Positions 1 through 9,015 of a stretch of 64,000 bases of DNA are shown here, in pieces. A program made the position numbers and the translations under genes. The first letter of the stretch is position 1, and each line of letters opens with the position of its first letter. This DNA comes from Bacteroidales bacterium UBA4912. Lineage in GTDB: Bacteria > Bacteroidota > Bacteroidia > Bacteroidales > Dysgonomonadaceae. The DNA lies in contig DHCC01000003.1 in assembly GCA_002398875.1 (NCBI GenBank), positions 3,547-67,546 on the forward strand, given 5' to 3'. A model generated the notes under the pieces. It did not search any database. It worked only from the letters and a program-made list of their open reading frames with translations, and had not been told where the DNA came from.

Positions 1-120
1 ATAAGGAATACTGATTTCTTTGTAAATGCAAACAATATTTTCAACAGTGTACATGTAGATTTAGGCAATATACCACAGCCCGGATTCTGGTTATCGGGTG
101 GTGCAAGTGTAAGGTTTTGA
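1..120 (+). CDS. C-terminal end of a TonB-dependent outer-membrane receptor (partial)
   Basis: Frame 1 is open from the first base to a TGA at 118-120 and encodes 39 residues. The last part reads ...DLGNIPQPGFWLSGGASVRF, which looks like the final beta-strands of a TonB-dependent receptor: a QPG-W-turn followed by a strand ending in a terminal Phe, the usual outer-membrane insertion signal. A strong terminator follows 17 bases later. The substrate cannot be judged from this fragment. The assignment rests on the C-terminal pattern only. Confidence 0.6.
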   Translation: MRNTDFFVNANNIFNSVHVDLGNIPQPGFWLSGGASVRF

Positions 121-136
121 ATTAGAATAGAGACCT

Positions 137-179
137 AATTCCCTTTATAAGCAAAACAGTTTATAAGGGGAATTTTTTT
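137..179 (+). terminator. Rho-independent terminator of the receptor gene
   Basis: The 14-base arm at 137-150 pairs with 161-174 (13 Watson-Crick pairs and one G-U) around a 10-base loop, followed by a run of T. Confidence 0.8.
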
Positions 180-273
180 ATAAATAATATGCTGTTAATT
201 TATCTACCTATCGACCCGGATTTTTGTGGATAAATGCTAATAAAATACTAAAAGCGGACAGGGAATAATGCGT

Positions 274-350
274 ATTTCAGTCTTACTTGAGTCTTACTTT
301 GCTCATACCTCGTCCTTATAAAGTCCTTTTATAAAAGTTTTAAGTAAGGA
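274..350 (+). repeat. 11-bp-period intergenic repeat, copy A
   Basis: Consecutive 11-base units start at 274, 285, 296, 307 and 318: ATTTCAGTCTT, ACTTGAGTCTT, ACTTTGCTCAT, ACCTCGTCCTT, ATAAAGTCCTT. A purine-richer tail at 329-350 ends in AAGTAAGGA. Bases 307-349 align with 49811-49854 (copy B) at about 34 identities in 43 positions with one gap. Copy C lies at 27815-27880 on the other strand. No known element is recognised. Confidence 0.65.
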
Positions 351-390
351 TAAGATACGAATAATGTAAAACCCTATTTATACCGAACTA

Positions 391-398
391 TAGTTTTG
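391..398 (+). promoter_or_regulatory. Bacteroidetes -7 element (TAGTTTTG) for the GH92 gene
   Basis: Exact match to TAnnTTTG, about 48 bases before the ATG. No clear -33 TTTG is seen. Confidence 0.4.
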
Positions 399-446
399 CA
401 CCTTCTGTTTATTTTGCTTATTTTGCAGAATTAATACCTATTTTAA

Positions 447-2609
447 ATGAAACTATTATCACCGATTATTATTCTTACTATCATTTTATCAAGCTGTGCA
501 GATATATCAGAAAAGAAACTAACCGATTATGTAAATCCTTTTCTGGGTACCGCCACATTGTGGGAACCGGAGGATCTGGGCTATGTGCGCACCTGGGAAG
601 AACGTACCTGGGGAGCTGAAGTATTTCCGGGATCGTCCCTGCCCAACGCAATGGTACAAATTAGTCCGGTTACACAGTTCAGAAGCGGTGCAGGTTATCA
701 GTACGAAGATACTGTGATTTATGGCTTTGCTCACACCAACAAAGGGCATTGGAACTTACTTCATTTTCCTTTGCTTCCTGCAACCGGCGAGGTTGTCCCT
801 ACGGATTACGCATCAGAATACAGTCATGATAATGAATCGGCTAGTCCCGGTTACTATCAGGTCTTTCTTGAAAGATATGGCATTAACGCGGAACTAACAT
901 CCACTTTAAGATCAGGTTTTCACAGATATACTTTCATTGACAGTTCTGATAAAAAGCTTATTGCTGACATGACACGTACAAATAACCGAGTAAAGGAATG
1001 GGGCATACAAAAAATTGACGATAATACATTTACAGGTTTTCAGGATGCAGAGGGTAAGATATATTTTTATGCTGTTTCTAATTATCCTATCAGTGAAATT
1101 GGACAGGTGAAAAATGATAAGCATGAGGTGTCAGTTGTCAACTTCGGTAATAGTGACAACAAAAAACCTTTAGAGATTAAGATAGGCTTTTCTTTTGTCA
1201 GCATTGAAAATGCTAAGATGAATCTTGAGGAGGAGATAGCTGACAAGAGTTTTGCTCAAGTACGGAAAGAAGCAGATGATACTTGGAATAAGCTGCTGTC
1301 GAACATAAAAGTAACCGGTGGAACTGAACGCCAAAAAGGCATTTTTTACTCAACGCTCTACCGTTCATTCTTATGGCCTGCCCTCAGAAGTGATGTAAAC
1401 GGTGATTTTACCGATGAGAATGGTAATGTTGTGAATGAAGGTTTCAGATACTACACAAACCCCTCATTCTGGGATGATTACAGAAATAAGCTTGTACTTC
1501 TGGCAATGATATCTCCTGACGTGACAACAGACATAATTAAATCTATAACTGATAAAGGTGAAAAAAGGGGTGGTTATATGCCTACATTTTTTCATGGCGA
1601 TCATGCTTCCGTTTTTATTTCAGGTAGTTGGCTAAGGGGAATAAAAGATTTTGACCATGATAGAGCTTACGCACTTATACTTAAAAATGCTACTGTTCCG
1701 GGTCGCGGTGGCAGGCCCTATCTAGATGAGTACCTTGAAAGAGGTTGGATTGCTGAGAAAGACACTACTAATGTACCTTTCTGGGATGAGTATAAAGCAG
1801 CTGTTACCAAAACTGTTGAGTATGCTTATGACGATTATGCAACAGCGCTTGTTGCCAGGGAACTTGGAGATACAGAAAACTATGAACTGCTAATGAGTCG
1901 CTCCAAAAATTATAAAAATCTGTTTGACCCTTCAACAGGCTTCTGGCGCGGTAAAGTGGACGATGGGACCAAAGAAGGTAAGTGGATAGAAGATTTTGAT
2001 CCGTATTATGCATATTTTGCATATATGTATCGTGAGGCAAACGCCTGGAATTCACTGTTTTTTGCGCCCCATGACGTAGAAGGAATGCTGAGTCTTTATC
2101 CAAGTCACGAATCAATTGAACAAAAGCTTGATTCACTCTTTACTGAGCCCTGGAATGGAGTTGAACTACACAATATGACCGGATTCATCGGGAACTATTG
2201 TCATGGTAATCAGCCGGGACATAGCATTCCATATACATATTACTTTATAGACCGACAGGAGAAAGCACAATGTGTACTTGACAGTATTATGGACAGGTTC
2301 TATGATATGGGAGCTGAGGGGCTTGCTTATGCAGGTATGGATGATGCAGGGGAAATGTCAGCATGGTATGTTTTAAATGCTATCGGAATATATACCTACT
2401 CACCTGCAGATCCGGAATACATTGTAACTGTTCCACTTTTTGATGAAGTGGAATTCAGATTAGGATCCGGAACAAAATTTACTATAAAAAAAGAGGGTCT
2501 GGGAAAAAAGATTAATAAGATAACCTATGGGGGCGAAGAAATAGATGGTTGGTTTATAACTCACGACATGCTCGAACAGGGAAAAGAACTGGTCATAAAA
2601 ATTGAATAA
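447..2609 (+). CDS. GH92 family alpha-mannosidase, lipoprotein
   Basis: Glycoside hydrolase family 92, a family of calcium-dependent exo-alpha-mannosidases. 720 residues, the usual length. A lipoprotein signal has its lipobox Cys at residue 17 (LSSC), so the enzyme is probably anchored in the envelope. Family landmarks in order: YVNPFLGT near residue 27, GAEVFPGSSLPN, YGFAHTNKGHW, DDYRN near 340, GYMPTFFHGDHAS, REANAW with Glu530 (the probable catalytic acid), GNQP (586-589) and GMDDAGEMSAWY with Asp632/633 (the probable base region). The common GNEP or HEP motif is GNQP here, which may change linkage specificity. The gene stands alone; no SusC/SusD pair is adjacent except the receptor tail upstream. 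Confidence 0.9.
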   Translation: MKLLSPIIILTIILSSCADISEKKLTDYVNPFLGTATLWEPEDLGYVRTWEERTWGAEVFPGSSLPNAMVQISPVTQFRSGAGYQYEDTVIYGFAHTNKGHWNLLHFPLLPATGEVVPTDYASEYSHDNESASPGYYQVFLERYGINAELTSTLRSGFHRYTFIDSSDKKLIADMTRTNNRVKEWGIQKIDDNTFTGFQDAEGKIYFYAVSNYPISEIGQVKNDKHEVSVVNFGNSDNKKPLEIKIGFSFVSIENAKMNLEEEIADKSFAQVRKEADDTWNKLLSNIKVTGGTERQKGIFYSTLYRSFLWPALRSDVNGDFTDENGNVVNEGFRYYTNPSFWDDYRNKLVLLAMISPDVTTDIIKSITDKGEKRGGYMPTFFHGDHASVFISGSWLRGIKDFDHDRAYALILKNATVPGRGGRPYLDEYLERGWIAEKDTTNVPFWDEYKAAVTKTVEYAYDDYATALVARELGDTENYELLMSRSKNYKNLFDPSTGFWRGKVDDGTKEGKWIEDFDPYYAYFAYMYREANAWNSLFFAPHDVEGMLSLYPSHESIEQKLDSLFTEPWNGVELHNMTGFIGNYCHGNQPGHSIPYTYYFIDRQEKAQCVLDSIMDRFYDMGAEGLAYAGMDDAGEMSAWYVLNAIGIYTYSPADPEYIVTVPLFDEVEFRLGSGTKFTIKKEGLGKKINKITYGGEEIDGWFITHDMLEQGKELVIKIE

Positions 2610-2635
2610 TTCAATTACTTTGTTAAATATATTAT

Positions 2636-4729
2636 TTAACTTATTCTGCTCCAGTCGTATCTGTTGCCACCAAGGCGACTAAGCTGTTGCTTCAGCACCT
2701 CATGTTCAGGCAGCTCAAGAGAAGGGTCATTTTCTATCAACTCCTCTGCTACCTCACGTGCACGAAACAGTATATCATTATCTTTTACAAGATCAGCAAT
2801 CCTTAGGTCAAAAGGAATACCGCTCTGTTGTGTGCCTTCCAGATCTCCCGGGCCGCGTAGCTTTAGATCAGCTTCAGCAATAACAAATCCATCATTGCTT
2901 TCAGTCATGATCCCTATCCTTTTGCGGGTATCGGCAGAGAGCTCATAGGGGGTCAGCAAAATGCAGTATGACTGATCAGCCCCCCTGCCCACTCTGCCAC
3001 GGAGCTGGTGAAGTTGTGAAAGGCCGAATCTTTGGGCACTCTCTATTACCATCACACTTGCATTCGGGACATTCACACCTACTTCTATTACCGTTGTGGA
3101 GACCATAATATTTGCTTTACCTGATACAAACTGCTGCATAACTTCATCTTTTTCAGCAGGTTTCATGCGTCCGTGCATCTTACAAACGGTAAACTCTGGA
3201 AATGCTTCTTTAATATGCTCATACCCCTCTTCCAGATTCTTCAGATCAAGTGTCTCGCTCTCTTCAATCAATGGATACACAATATAAGCCTGGCGACCCG
3301 AATTAATCTCTTTACGAATAAAATTATACAGTTCACCTCTTTTTTTGTCAAATCTATGAAGTGTCTGCACCGGCTTTCTTCCGGGTGGCAACTCATCAAT
3401 AACTGAAACATCCAGATCACCGTAAACAGTCATTGCCAAGGTACGGGGTATTGGTGTAGCGGTCATTACAAGTACATGCGGCGGTCTGTTATTCTTGGAC
3501 CACAGCTTTGCTCTTTGTGCTACTCCAAAGCGGTGCTGTTCATCGATTACAACAAAACCAAGGTTTTTGAACTGCACAACATCCTCTATAAGAGCATGCG
3601 TTCCGATTAATATATTAATTTCTCCCGATTGCAGTTCGGCATGAAGTTTCTCACGATCTTTCTTTTTAGTGGATCCTGTAAGTAATTCTATACGAAGTTT
3701 CATTCCTGACAACATTTTAGTGAATGTCTCGAAATGCTGACTTGCAAGTATCTCAGTGGGTGCCATCATACATGCCTGAAAGCCATTATCAAGAGCAATC
3801 AGCATACACATAATTGCCACCAGAGTTTTACCACTGCCCACATCACCCTGTAACAACCTGTTCATCTGTTTACCTGATGCCGTATCCTTACGAATCTCTT
3901 TTATTACCCTTTTCTGAGCATTTGTTAACGGGAAAGGCAGATTTTTTTTGTAAAAGGAGTTGAGGTTATCACCTACTCTATGAAATATAAAACCGTTAAG
4001 TTTCCCTTTTCTGTCAGCAGCATACCTGACTATACTTAGTTGAATATAAAATAGTTCTTCAAATTTAAGCCTATATTGAGCATCTTTGAGCTTAGCCGGT
4101 GATTTAGGGAAATGTATATTCTCAATAGCATCATGAATAGAAGTTAACTTAGCCTCTTTGATTACATCAGAAGAAAGCGATTCAGGCATGTTACCGTTGA
4201 TTAAGCTAAACGCATTTTCAATGATTTTCTGCATTGCTTTTGAATTGAGATAATGATTTTTCATTTTCTCTGTTGTGTTGTACATCGCCATCAATCCCTG
4301 AGGTAAATCTGAGTCATTTAAAAAAGGGTCTATTTCAGGGTGAGCAATATTCCATTTACCGTTGAAAAGATTCGGTTTACCAAAAACGATATATTCCTGA
4401 TTGAGTTTATATTTTCCCTCTATAAAACGGATTCCCTGAAACCAGATAAGATCTACAAAGCCTGTGCCGTCGGTAAAGTGTGCAACCAAACGCCTTTTAC
4501 GTCCCTCTCCAAAAGTTTCGAATGCAGTAATTTTTCCCTTTAATTGAATATATGCCAGTATATTGTCTATTTCATGGATATAATATATTCGGGTTCTGTC
4601 GATATATCTATAAGGATACCATCGCAAAAGATCTCCAACAGTGAAAATTTCAATCTCTTTATTTAGTATTGCAGCCCTTTTGGGACCAACACCGGGAACA
4701 AACTGAATTTCACTCTGAAGAATACTCAT
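2636..4729 (-). CDS. recG: ATP-dependent DNA helicase RecG
   Basis: RecG remodels stalled replication forks and Holliday junctions. The 697 residues match the family. The N-terminal wedge/OB region (about 1-180) is followed by a superfamily 2 helicase core: Walker A GDVGSGKT near 295-302, DEQH near 396, TATPIPRT, and QLRGRVGRG in the second RecA-like domain, then the C-terminal RecG region with LRGPGDLEGTQQSG. Translation starts at ATG 4729. A TATATTTG promoter element lies at 4777-4770. It is convergent with the GH92 gene; an AT-rich inverted repeat at 2622-2640 overlaps its stop codon. Confidence 0.95.
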   Translation of the reverse strand: MSILQSEIQFVPGVGPKRAAILNKEIEIFTVGDLLRWYPYRYIDRTRIYYIHEIDNILAYIQLKGKITAFETFGEGRKRRLVAHFTDGTGFVDLIWFQGIRFIEGKYKLNQEYIVFGKPNLFNGKWNIAHPEIDPFLNDSDLPQGLMAMYNTTEKMKNHYLNSKAMQKIIENAFSLINGNMPESLSSDVIKEAKLTSIHDAIENIHFPKSPAKLKDAQYRLKFEELFYIQLSIVRYAADRKGKLNGFIFHRVGDNLNSFYKKNLPFPLTNAQKRVIKEIRKDTASGKQMNRLLQGDVGSGKTLVAIMCMLIALDNGFQACMMAPTEILASQHFETFTKMLSGMKLRIELLTGSTKKKDREKLHAELQSGEINILIGTHALIEDVVQFKNLGFVVIDEQHRFGVAQRAKLWSKNNRPPHVLVMTATPIPRTLAMTVYGDLDVSVIDELPPGRKPVQTLHRFDKKRGELYNFIRKEINSGRQAYIVYPLIEESETLDLKNLEEGYEHIKEAFPEFTVCKMHGRMKPAEKDEVMQQFVSGKANIMVSTTVIEVGVNVPNASVMVIESAQRFGLSQLHQLRGRVGRGADQSYCILLTPYELSADTRKRIGIMTESNDGFVIAEADLKLRGPGDLEGTQQSGIPFDLRIADLVKDNDILFRAREVAEELIENDPSLELPEHEVLKQQLSRLGGNRYDWSRIS

Positions 4730-4769
4730 AAATTATCTGATACGGTTTCTTTGATTTACCTACGATATG

Positions 4770-4777
4770 CAAATATA
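4770..4777 (-). promoter_or_regulatory. -7 element (TATATTTG) for recG
   Basis: Exact TAnnTTTG on the minus strand, about 40 bases before the recG ATG and just beyond the glyA terminator. Confidence 0.45.
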
Positions 4778-4782
4778 AACAA

Positions 4783-4813
4783 AAACGAGGAATAGTTCAA
4801 CCACCCCTCGTTT
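4783..4813 (-). terminator. Terminator of glyA
   Basis: AAACGAGG and CCTCGTTT form an 8-bp stem. Read on the minus strand it is followed by a T-rich tract (TTTTTGTTT). Confidence 0.75.
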
Positions 4814-4851
4814 GTTATAATTATCTGATAAGTCTGTTAATTAGACATGGA

Positions 4852-6132
4852 TTACCAGGCAAAAATAGGATACTTTTTCATTGTCGTATTCACCTTCTCT
4901 CTGACTGATGATATTGTTTTGCTGTCATCAGGATTAGCAAGTACTGTATCAATCATCTCAACAATCTCACCCATGAGACTTTCTTTAGCACCACGAGTTG
5001 TGATTGCAGGCGTACCAAAACGCAGACCTGAAGTCTGGAACGGTGATCTGTCATCGAAAGGAACCATATTCTTATTTACGGTAATATCAGCTTTCACCAA
5101 CATATTTTCTCCCTTTTTACCGGTTAAATGTGGGAATTTTGATCGTAAATCCACCAGTATGATATGATTGTCGGTACCACCTGATACTACATTATATCCC
5201 AAATCTACGAATGCCTGTGCCATTGTAGCAGCATTTTTCTTTACCTGAAGTTGATATTCTTTGTATTCAGGTTGAAGCGCTTCATGGAAAGCCACTGCCT
5301 TAGCTGCAATAATATGCTCCAGAGGACCTCCCTGCATTCCCGGGAAAACAGCAGAATCAAGCATCGCAGACATCATTTTAACCTCACCTTTAGGAGTTTT
5401 CACACCCCATGGATTCTCAAAATCCTTACCCATCAAGATAACCCCGCCACGCGGTCCGCGAAGGGTTTTGTGAGTTGTGGATGTTACTATATGCGCATAT
5501 TTCAGAGGATTATCAAGTAAACCGGCAGCAATTAATCCTGCTGGATGTGCCATATCAACCATGAAGATTGCACCTATCTCATCTGCTACTTTACGGATTC
5601 GGGCATAATCCCATTCACGCGAATAAGCAGACGCACCTGCAATAATCAATTTAGGTTTCTCGTTGCGTGCAACCATTTCCAACTGATCATAATCAACATG
5701 CTGGTCATCTTCCCTGACATTATATTCAAGCGGATGAAACATTAGTCCTGAGAAATTTACAGGAGACCCGTGTGTCAGATGCCCTCCATGTGATAGGTTT
5801 AAACCAAGGAATTTATCACCTGCTTTTAAGCAAGCCAGAAATACTGCAGCATTTGCCTGAGCACCTGAATGCGGTTGTACGTTTGCCCACTCTGCATTAA
5901 ACAACTGCTTTAGTCTGTCTATTGCAAGTTGCTCACTCATGTCAACAACCTCACAGCCGCCATAATATCTTCTTCCGGGATATCCCTCAGCATATTTGTT
6001 TGTAAGTACAGAGCCAGCAGCTTCCATTACCTGCTCACTGACAAAATTTTCAGAAGCTATCAGCTCCAGACCTTTTAGTTGACGCTCGCGTTCTTTCTCG
6101 ATAATTTCAAAGATGTGCTTATCTCTATTCAT
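4852..6132 (-). CDS. glyA: Serine hydroxymethyltransferase
   Basis: PLP enzyme that interconverts serine and glycine with tetrahydrofolate, supplying one-carbon units in the cytosol. 426 residues from ATG 6132, the usual length. Family motifs are ELIASENFVS near the N-terminus, NKYAEGYPGRRYYGG, HPSGAQAN-type PHSGAQAN, and TSTTHKTLRGPRGG with the PLP-binding Lys222. An upstream in-frame ATG at 6159 is rejected: the MNRDKHIFEIIEKE start matches the family, and the likely transcription start from the -7 element at 6164-6157 lies downstream of 6159. Confidence 0.96.
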   Translation of the reverse strand: MNRDKHIFEIIEKERERQLKGLELIASENFVSEQVMEAAGSVLTNKYAEGYPGRRYYGGCEVVDMSEQLAIDRLKQLFNAEWANVQPHSGAQANAAVFLACLKAGDKFLGLNLSHGGHLTHGSPVNFSGLMFHPLEYNVREDDQHVDYDQLEMVARNEKPKLIIAGASAYSREWDYARIRKVADEIGAIFMVDMAHPAGLIAAGLLDNPLKYAHIVTSTTHKTLRGPRGGVILMGKDFENPWGVKTPKGEVKMMSAMLDSAVFPGMQGGPLEHIIAAKAVAFHEALQPEYKEYQLQVKKNAATMAQAFVDLGYNVVSGGTDNHIILVDLRSKFPHLTGKKGENMLVKADITVNKNMVPFDDRSPFQTSGLRFGTPAITTRGAKESLMGEIVEMIDTVLANPDDSKTISSVREKVNTTMKKYPIFAW

Positions 6133-6156
6133 CTGCTTATATTTAAAAATGACGTG

Positions 6157-6164
6157 CAAAAATA
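6157..6164 (-). promoter_or_regulatory. -7 element (TATTTTTG) for glyA
   Basis: Exact TAnnTTTG on the minus strand, 24 bases upstream of the chosen ATG. It helps to exclude the longer reading frame. Confidence 0.45.
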
Positions 6165-6206
6165 GTGAAGTTTAACAACAAACGGAAGTTATTAATGATT
6201 CAATTT

Positions 6207-7283
6207 TCAGATATTATTATAATACCACTTATATAAAATCTCTACACCCTCTTCAACTTCAATCTTATGCTTCCATCCAAGACTATTAAGCTTGGTAACA
6301 TCAGTAAGTTTTCTCATGGTGCCGTCAGGTTTTGAATCATCAAAAAGTATCTCACCTTTATACCCAATTGTATTTTTAATTAGAAATGCCAGGTCATATA
6401 TTGAAATCTCCTTTCCGGTTCCTATATTTATATGACAATTTCTGATCTCTTTCTTGTTTTCAATTAAATCTGCAAAATCAACATTCTCCATTATAAAGAC
6501 ACAAGCGTCAGCCATCTCTTCGCTCCAAAGGAATTCACGCAAAGGATGACCTGTTCCCCACAGTTTTACATACTTATCTGTAATTCCATATTTGCCCAAA
6601 ATATCAATAATTTCCTTGTTACTGCTTTCACCGGTAACCTGTTCTACGGGACGAGCATTCAGATCTCTTTTTAAAGTTTCCTGGTCACCATCCATCAACG
6701 CTTTAGAAAGATGTATTTTTCTAATCATAGCAGGCAGGACATGGCTCTTTTCCAGATCAAAATTATCATTCGGTCCGTATAAATTTGTAGGCATAACAGC
6801 GATATAGTTTGTGCCATACTGAATATTAAAGCTCTCACACATCTTTAATCCTGCAATTTTTGCAATGGCATACGGCTCATTTGTATATTCAAGAGGTCCT
6901 GTAAGTAATGAATCCTCAGTCATAGGCTGACTCGCTTCCTTTGGATAAATACATGTACTGCCCAGGAACAGGAGCTTCTTTACGTTGTTGCGAAAGCTCT
7001 CACCGATAACATTGTTTTGAATCTGCAGATTTTTGTATATAAAATCAGCTCTGTAGTTATTGTTGGCTATTATACCCCCCACATGTGCTGCTGCAAGAAA
7101 TACATATTCCGGTTTTTCTTCTTCAAAAAACCGGGACACTTCTGCACTATTCATCAGATCCAGCTCTTTGTGAGTTCTGCCAATCAGATTTGTGTAACCT
7201 TTATCTGTAAGGTTATTCCAAATAGCCGAACCTACTAAACCTCGATGACCGGCTACATATATCTTGGTCGATTTATCAATCAT
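6207..7283 (-). CDS. fcl: GDP-L-fucose synthase
   Basis: Short-chain dehydrogenase that epimerises and reduces GDP-4-keto-6-deoxymannose to GDP-L-fucose, a donor for surface glycans. 358 residues. The Rossmann motif GHRGLVGS lies at 12-19, the catalytic region LGSTCIYP near 107-114 and the YAIAK pair (YxxxK) near 138-142. NLYGPNDNFDLEKSHVLPA is typical of this family. An insertion near 200-215 is common in Bacteroidetes homologues. The partner gmd is not in the window. The next nucleotide-sugar genes (rfbBCA) lie 0.6 kb upstream on the same strand, separated by a plus-strand gene. Confidence 0.92.
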   Translation of the reverse strand: MIDKSTKIYVAGHRGLVGSAIWNNLTDKGYTNLIGRTHKELDLMNSAEVSRFFEEEKPEYVFLAAAHVGGIIANNNYRADFIYKNLQIQNNVIGESFRNNVKKLLFLGSTCIYPKEASQPMTEDSLLTGPLEYTNEPYAIAKIAGLKMCESFNIQYGTNYIAVMPTNLYGPNDNFDLEKSHVLPAMIRKIHLSKALMDGDQETLKRDLNARPVEQVTGESSNKEIIDILGKYGITDKYVKLWGTGHPLREFLWSEEMADACVFIMENVDFADLIENKKEIRNCHINIGTGKEISIYDLAFLIKNTIGYKGEILFDDSKPDGTMRKLTDVTKLNSLGWKHKIEVEEGVEILYKWYYNNI

Positions 7284-7369
7284 ATAATTTGTTTTTAATA
7301 TCTGTTATCTATTGCTAGAAATAAAATAAAGCTCTATTTTCGCTATTATAAATTTATAATTGTAATAAA

Positions 7370-7912
7370 ATGAAAAAAACTATTTTTACTCTGTTGTTTT
7401 CTATTGGAATACTTATGAGTGCAAATGCCCAGTTCACTAGCTATATCAGGTTGTCAGGAGACATCGGCATAGTTTCAAACAGTGAGAAGGACAAAAAGTT
7501 CGGAGTTGGCGGAACAGTATCCTGGCTTACTGTTGACAATCTGATTTCGGGCAACGAATACAATTATATATCACTGGGTATAAAAGGATTCAACAATCCT
7601 TATGGTGAAGGTAAACTCTTTTCAAGTATAATGAATGACGAGGATGATGGTTTTAATTATATTATGCCATTACTTGGTTACAGGTTTACTCAAAAAGGGG
7701 TTGAAGAAGGCTTTTTTATCGAACCGAGAATAGGTGCAGCATTTGGCGCAAGTTATACAGCATTTGCTATTTCACCATTAGCAGGATATTCATTCAATAA
7801 CCTGGATTTTTCCATTTATTGTGATATGGGCTTCGGCTCTGAAATCAGTGCTATACAGAAAAAGAGTTTTTTTACACCGGGGTTAAGTATTGCCTATAGC
7901 TTCGGATTTTAA
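7370..7912 (+). CDS. Small outer-membrane beta-barrel protein, unknown role
   Basis: 180 residues with a Sec signal peptide ending near ANAQ (residue 21). The mature part is rich in alternating aromatic and small residues, as in an 8-stranded barrel: SYIRLSGDIGIVS, YISLGIKGF, GYRFTQKG, FIEPRIGAAFGASY, and a terminal strand GLSIAYSFGF ending in Phe. No specific family is recognised. It is the only plus-strand gene between fcl and rfbB, ending 5 bases from the rfbB stop, so the two transcripts converge. Confidence 0.65.
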   Translation: MKKTIFTLLFSIGILMSANAQFTSYIRLSGDIGIVSNSEKDKKFGVGGTVSWLTVDNLISGNEYNYISLGIKGFNNPYGEGKLFSSIMNDEDDGFNYIMPLLGYRFTQKGVEEGFFIEPRIGAAFGASYTAFAISPLAGYSFNNLDFSIYCDMGFGSEISAIQKKSFFTPGLSIAYSFGF

Positions 7913-7917
7913 AATAA

Positions 7918-8985
7918 CTATTCACCATACATCTTTTTATAGTAGTTCATGTATTCACCGCTCGTTACATGATCCAGCCATTCTTGGTTTTCAAGATACC
8001 AGCTCACAGTTTTTTCCAGTCCTTCCTCAAATTGTAGTGAGGGCTCCCATCCAAGTTCATTTTTCAGTTTGGAAGCATCAATAGCATAACGGAGGTCGTG
8101 CCCTGCCCTGTCTGTTACGTACGTGATCAGTCTTGCTGATTCTCCATCTGCTCTTCCAAGCAGTTTGTCAGCAACTTTTACTATGAGATGAATAAGGTCG
8201 ATATTCTTCCATTCATTTAATCCACCAATATTGTAGGTTTCACCCTTACGTCCTTTATGGAATATTAAATCTATAGCTTTGGCATGATCTTCTACATAAA
8301 GCCAGTCTCTTACATTCTCCCCTTTTCCGTAAACAGGTAAAGGTTTGTTGTGACGTATATTATTAATAAAAAGGGGAATTAGTTTTTCAGGAAACTGATA
8401 GGGTCCATAGTTGTTTGAACAGTTTGAAATTACAACCGGTAATCCATACGTATCCCTGTAGGCCCTCACAAAATGATCGGAAGAAGCTTTTGAAGCTGAA
8501 TAAGGTGAATGAGGATCATAAGAAGTTTCTTCTGTAAACGGATGTTCTCCAAATTCAAGTGACCCATATACCTCATCAGTCGAAACATGATAAAACAATT
8601 TGTCGTTGAAATCATTTTTCCAAAGTTCTCTAGCAGCTTGCAAAAGATTGAGAGTGCCCATTATGTTTGTACGTGCAAAAGAAAACGGGTCTGTAATTGA
8701 ACGGTCGACATGGCTCTCTGCAGCAAGATGAATGACGCCATCAATATTATACTTGCCGAAAAGGTTTTGCATTTCATCAAAATCACAGATATCAGCCTTT
8801 ACAAAAGAATAATTAGGCTTATCTTCTACATCTTCAAGATTCAATAAGTTCCCGGCATAAGTGAGTGAATCGACGTTGATTATTTGATACTCCGGATAAT
8901 TGTTAAGAAACTGTCTTACTACGTGCGAACCTATAAAACCGGCTCCTCCTGTTATCAAAATATTTTTCCTTACCATATCACTCAA
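7918..8985 (-). CDS. rfbB: dTDP-glucose 4,6-dehydratase
   Basis: Second step of dTDP-rhamnose synthesis: converts dTDP-glucose to dTDP-4-keto-6-deoxyglucose with bound NAD. 355 residues. Motifs are GGAGFIGSH near the N-terminus, the catalytic STDEVYG, YSASKAS (YxxxK), and NCSNNYGPYQFPEKLIPLFI. It is the last gene of rfbA-rfbC-rfbB, 30 bases after rfbC. An internal ATG three codons downstream is an equally plausible start. No rfbD reductase is nearby, so the sugar made may be rhamnose (reductase elsewhere) or another 4-keto-derived sugar. Confidence 0.95.
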   Translation of the reverse strand: MSDMVRKNILITGGAGFIGSHVVRQFLNNYPEYQIINVDSLTYAGNLLNLEDVEDKPNYSFVKADICDFDEMQNLFGKYNIDGVIHLAAESHVDRSITDPFSFARTNIMGTLNLLQAARELWKNDFNDKLFYHVSTDEVYGSLEFGEHPFTEETSYDPHSPYSASKASSDHFVRAYRDTYGLPVVISNCSNNYGPYQFPEKLIPLFINNIRHNKPLPVYGKGENVRDWLYVEDHAKAIDLIFHKGRKGETYNIGGLNEWKNIDLIHLIVKVADKLLGRADGESARLITYVTDRAGHDLRYAIDASKLKNELGWEPSLQFEEGLEKTVSWYLENQEWLDHVTSGEYMNYYKKMYGE

Positions 8986-9015
8986 AATATTTATTTATAA
9001 TTTAAATTTATAGCT

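Larger units (their letters stand above)
121..446. other. Intergenic stretch between receptor and GH92 gene
   Basis: 326 bases without a gene. It holds the receptor terminator (137-179), a copy of the 11-bp-period repeat element (274-350) and a promoter-like TAGTTTTG (391-398). Nothing recognisable is seen at 180-273. Confidence 0.7.

Noticed and set aside
1804..2136. 110-codon minus-strand open frame inside the GH92 gene
   Set aside because: Fully covered by conserved GH92 coding sequence on the other strand; no promoter, signal or domain.
2034..2213. Idea that the GH92 enzyme has lost its catalytic acid because GNEP reads GNQP
   Set aside because: Motif spacing suggests the acid is the Glu of REANAW (Glu530), which is present. 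The Gln is more likely a +1 subsite change.
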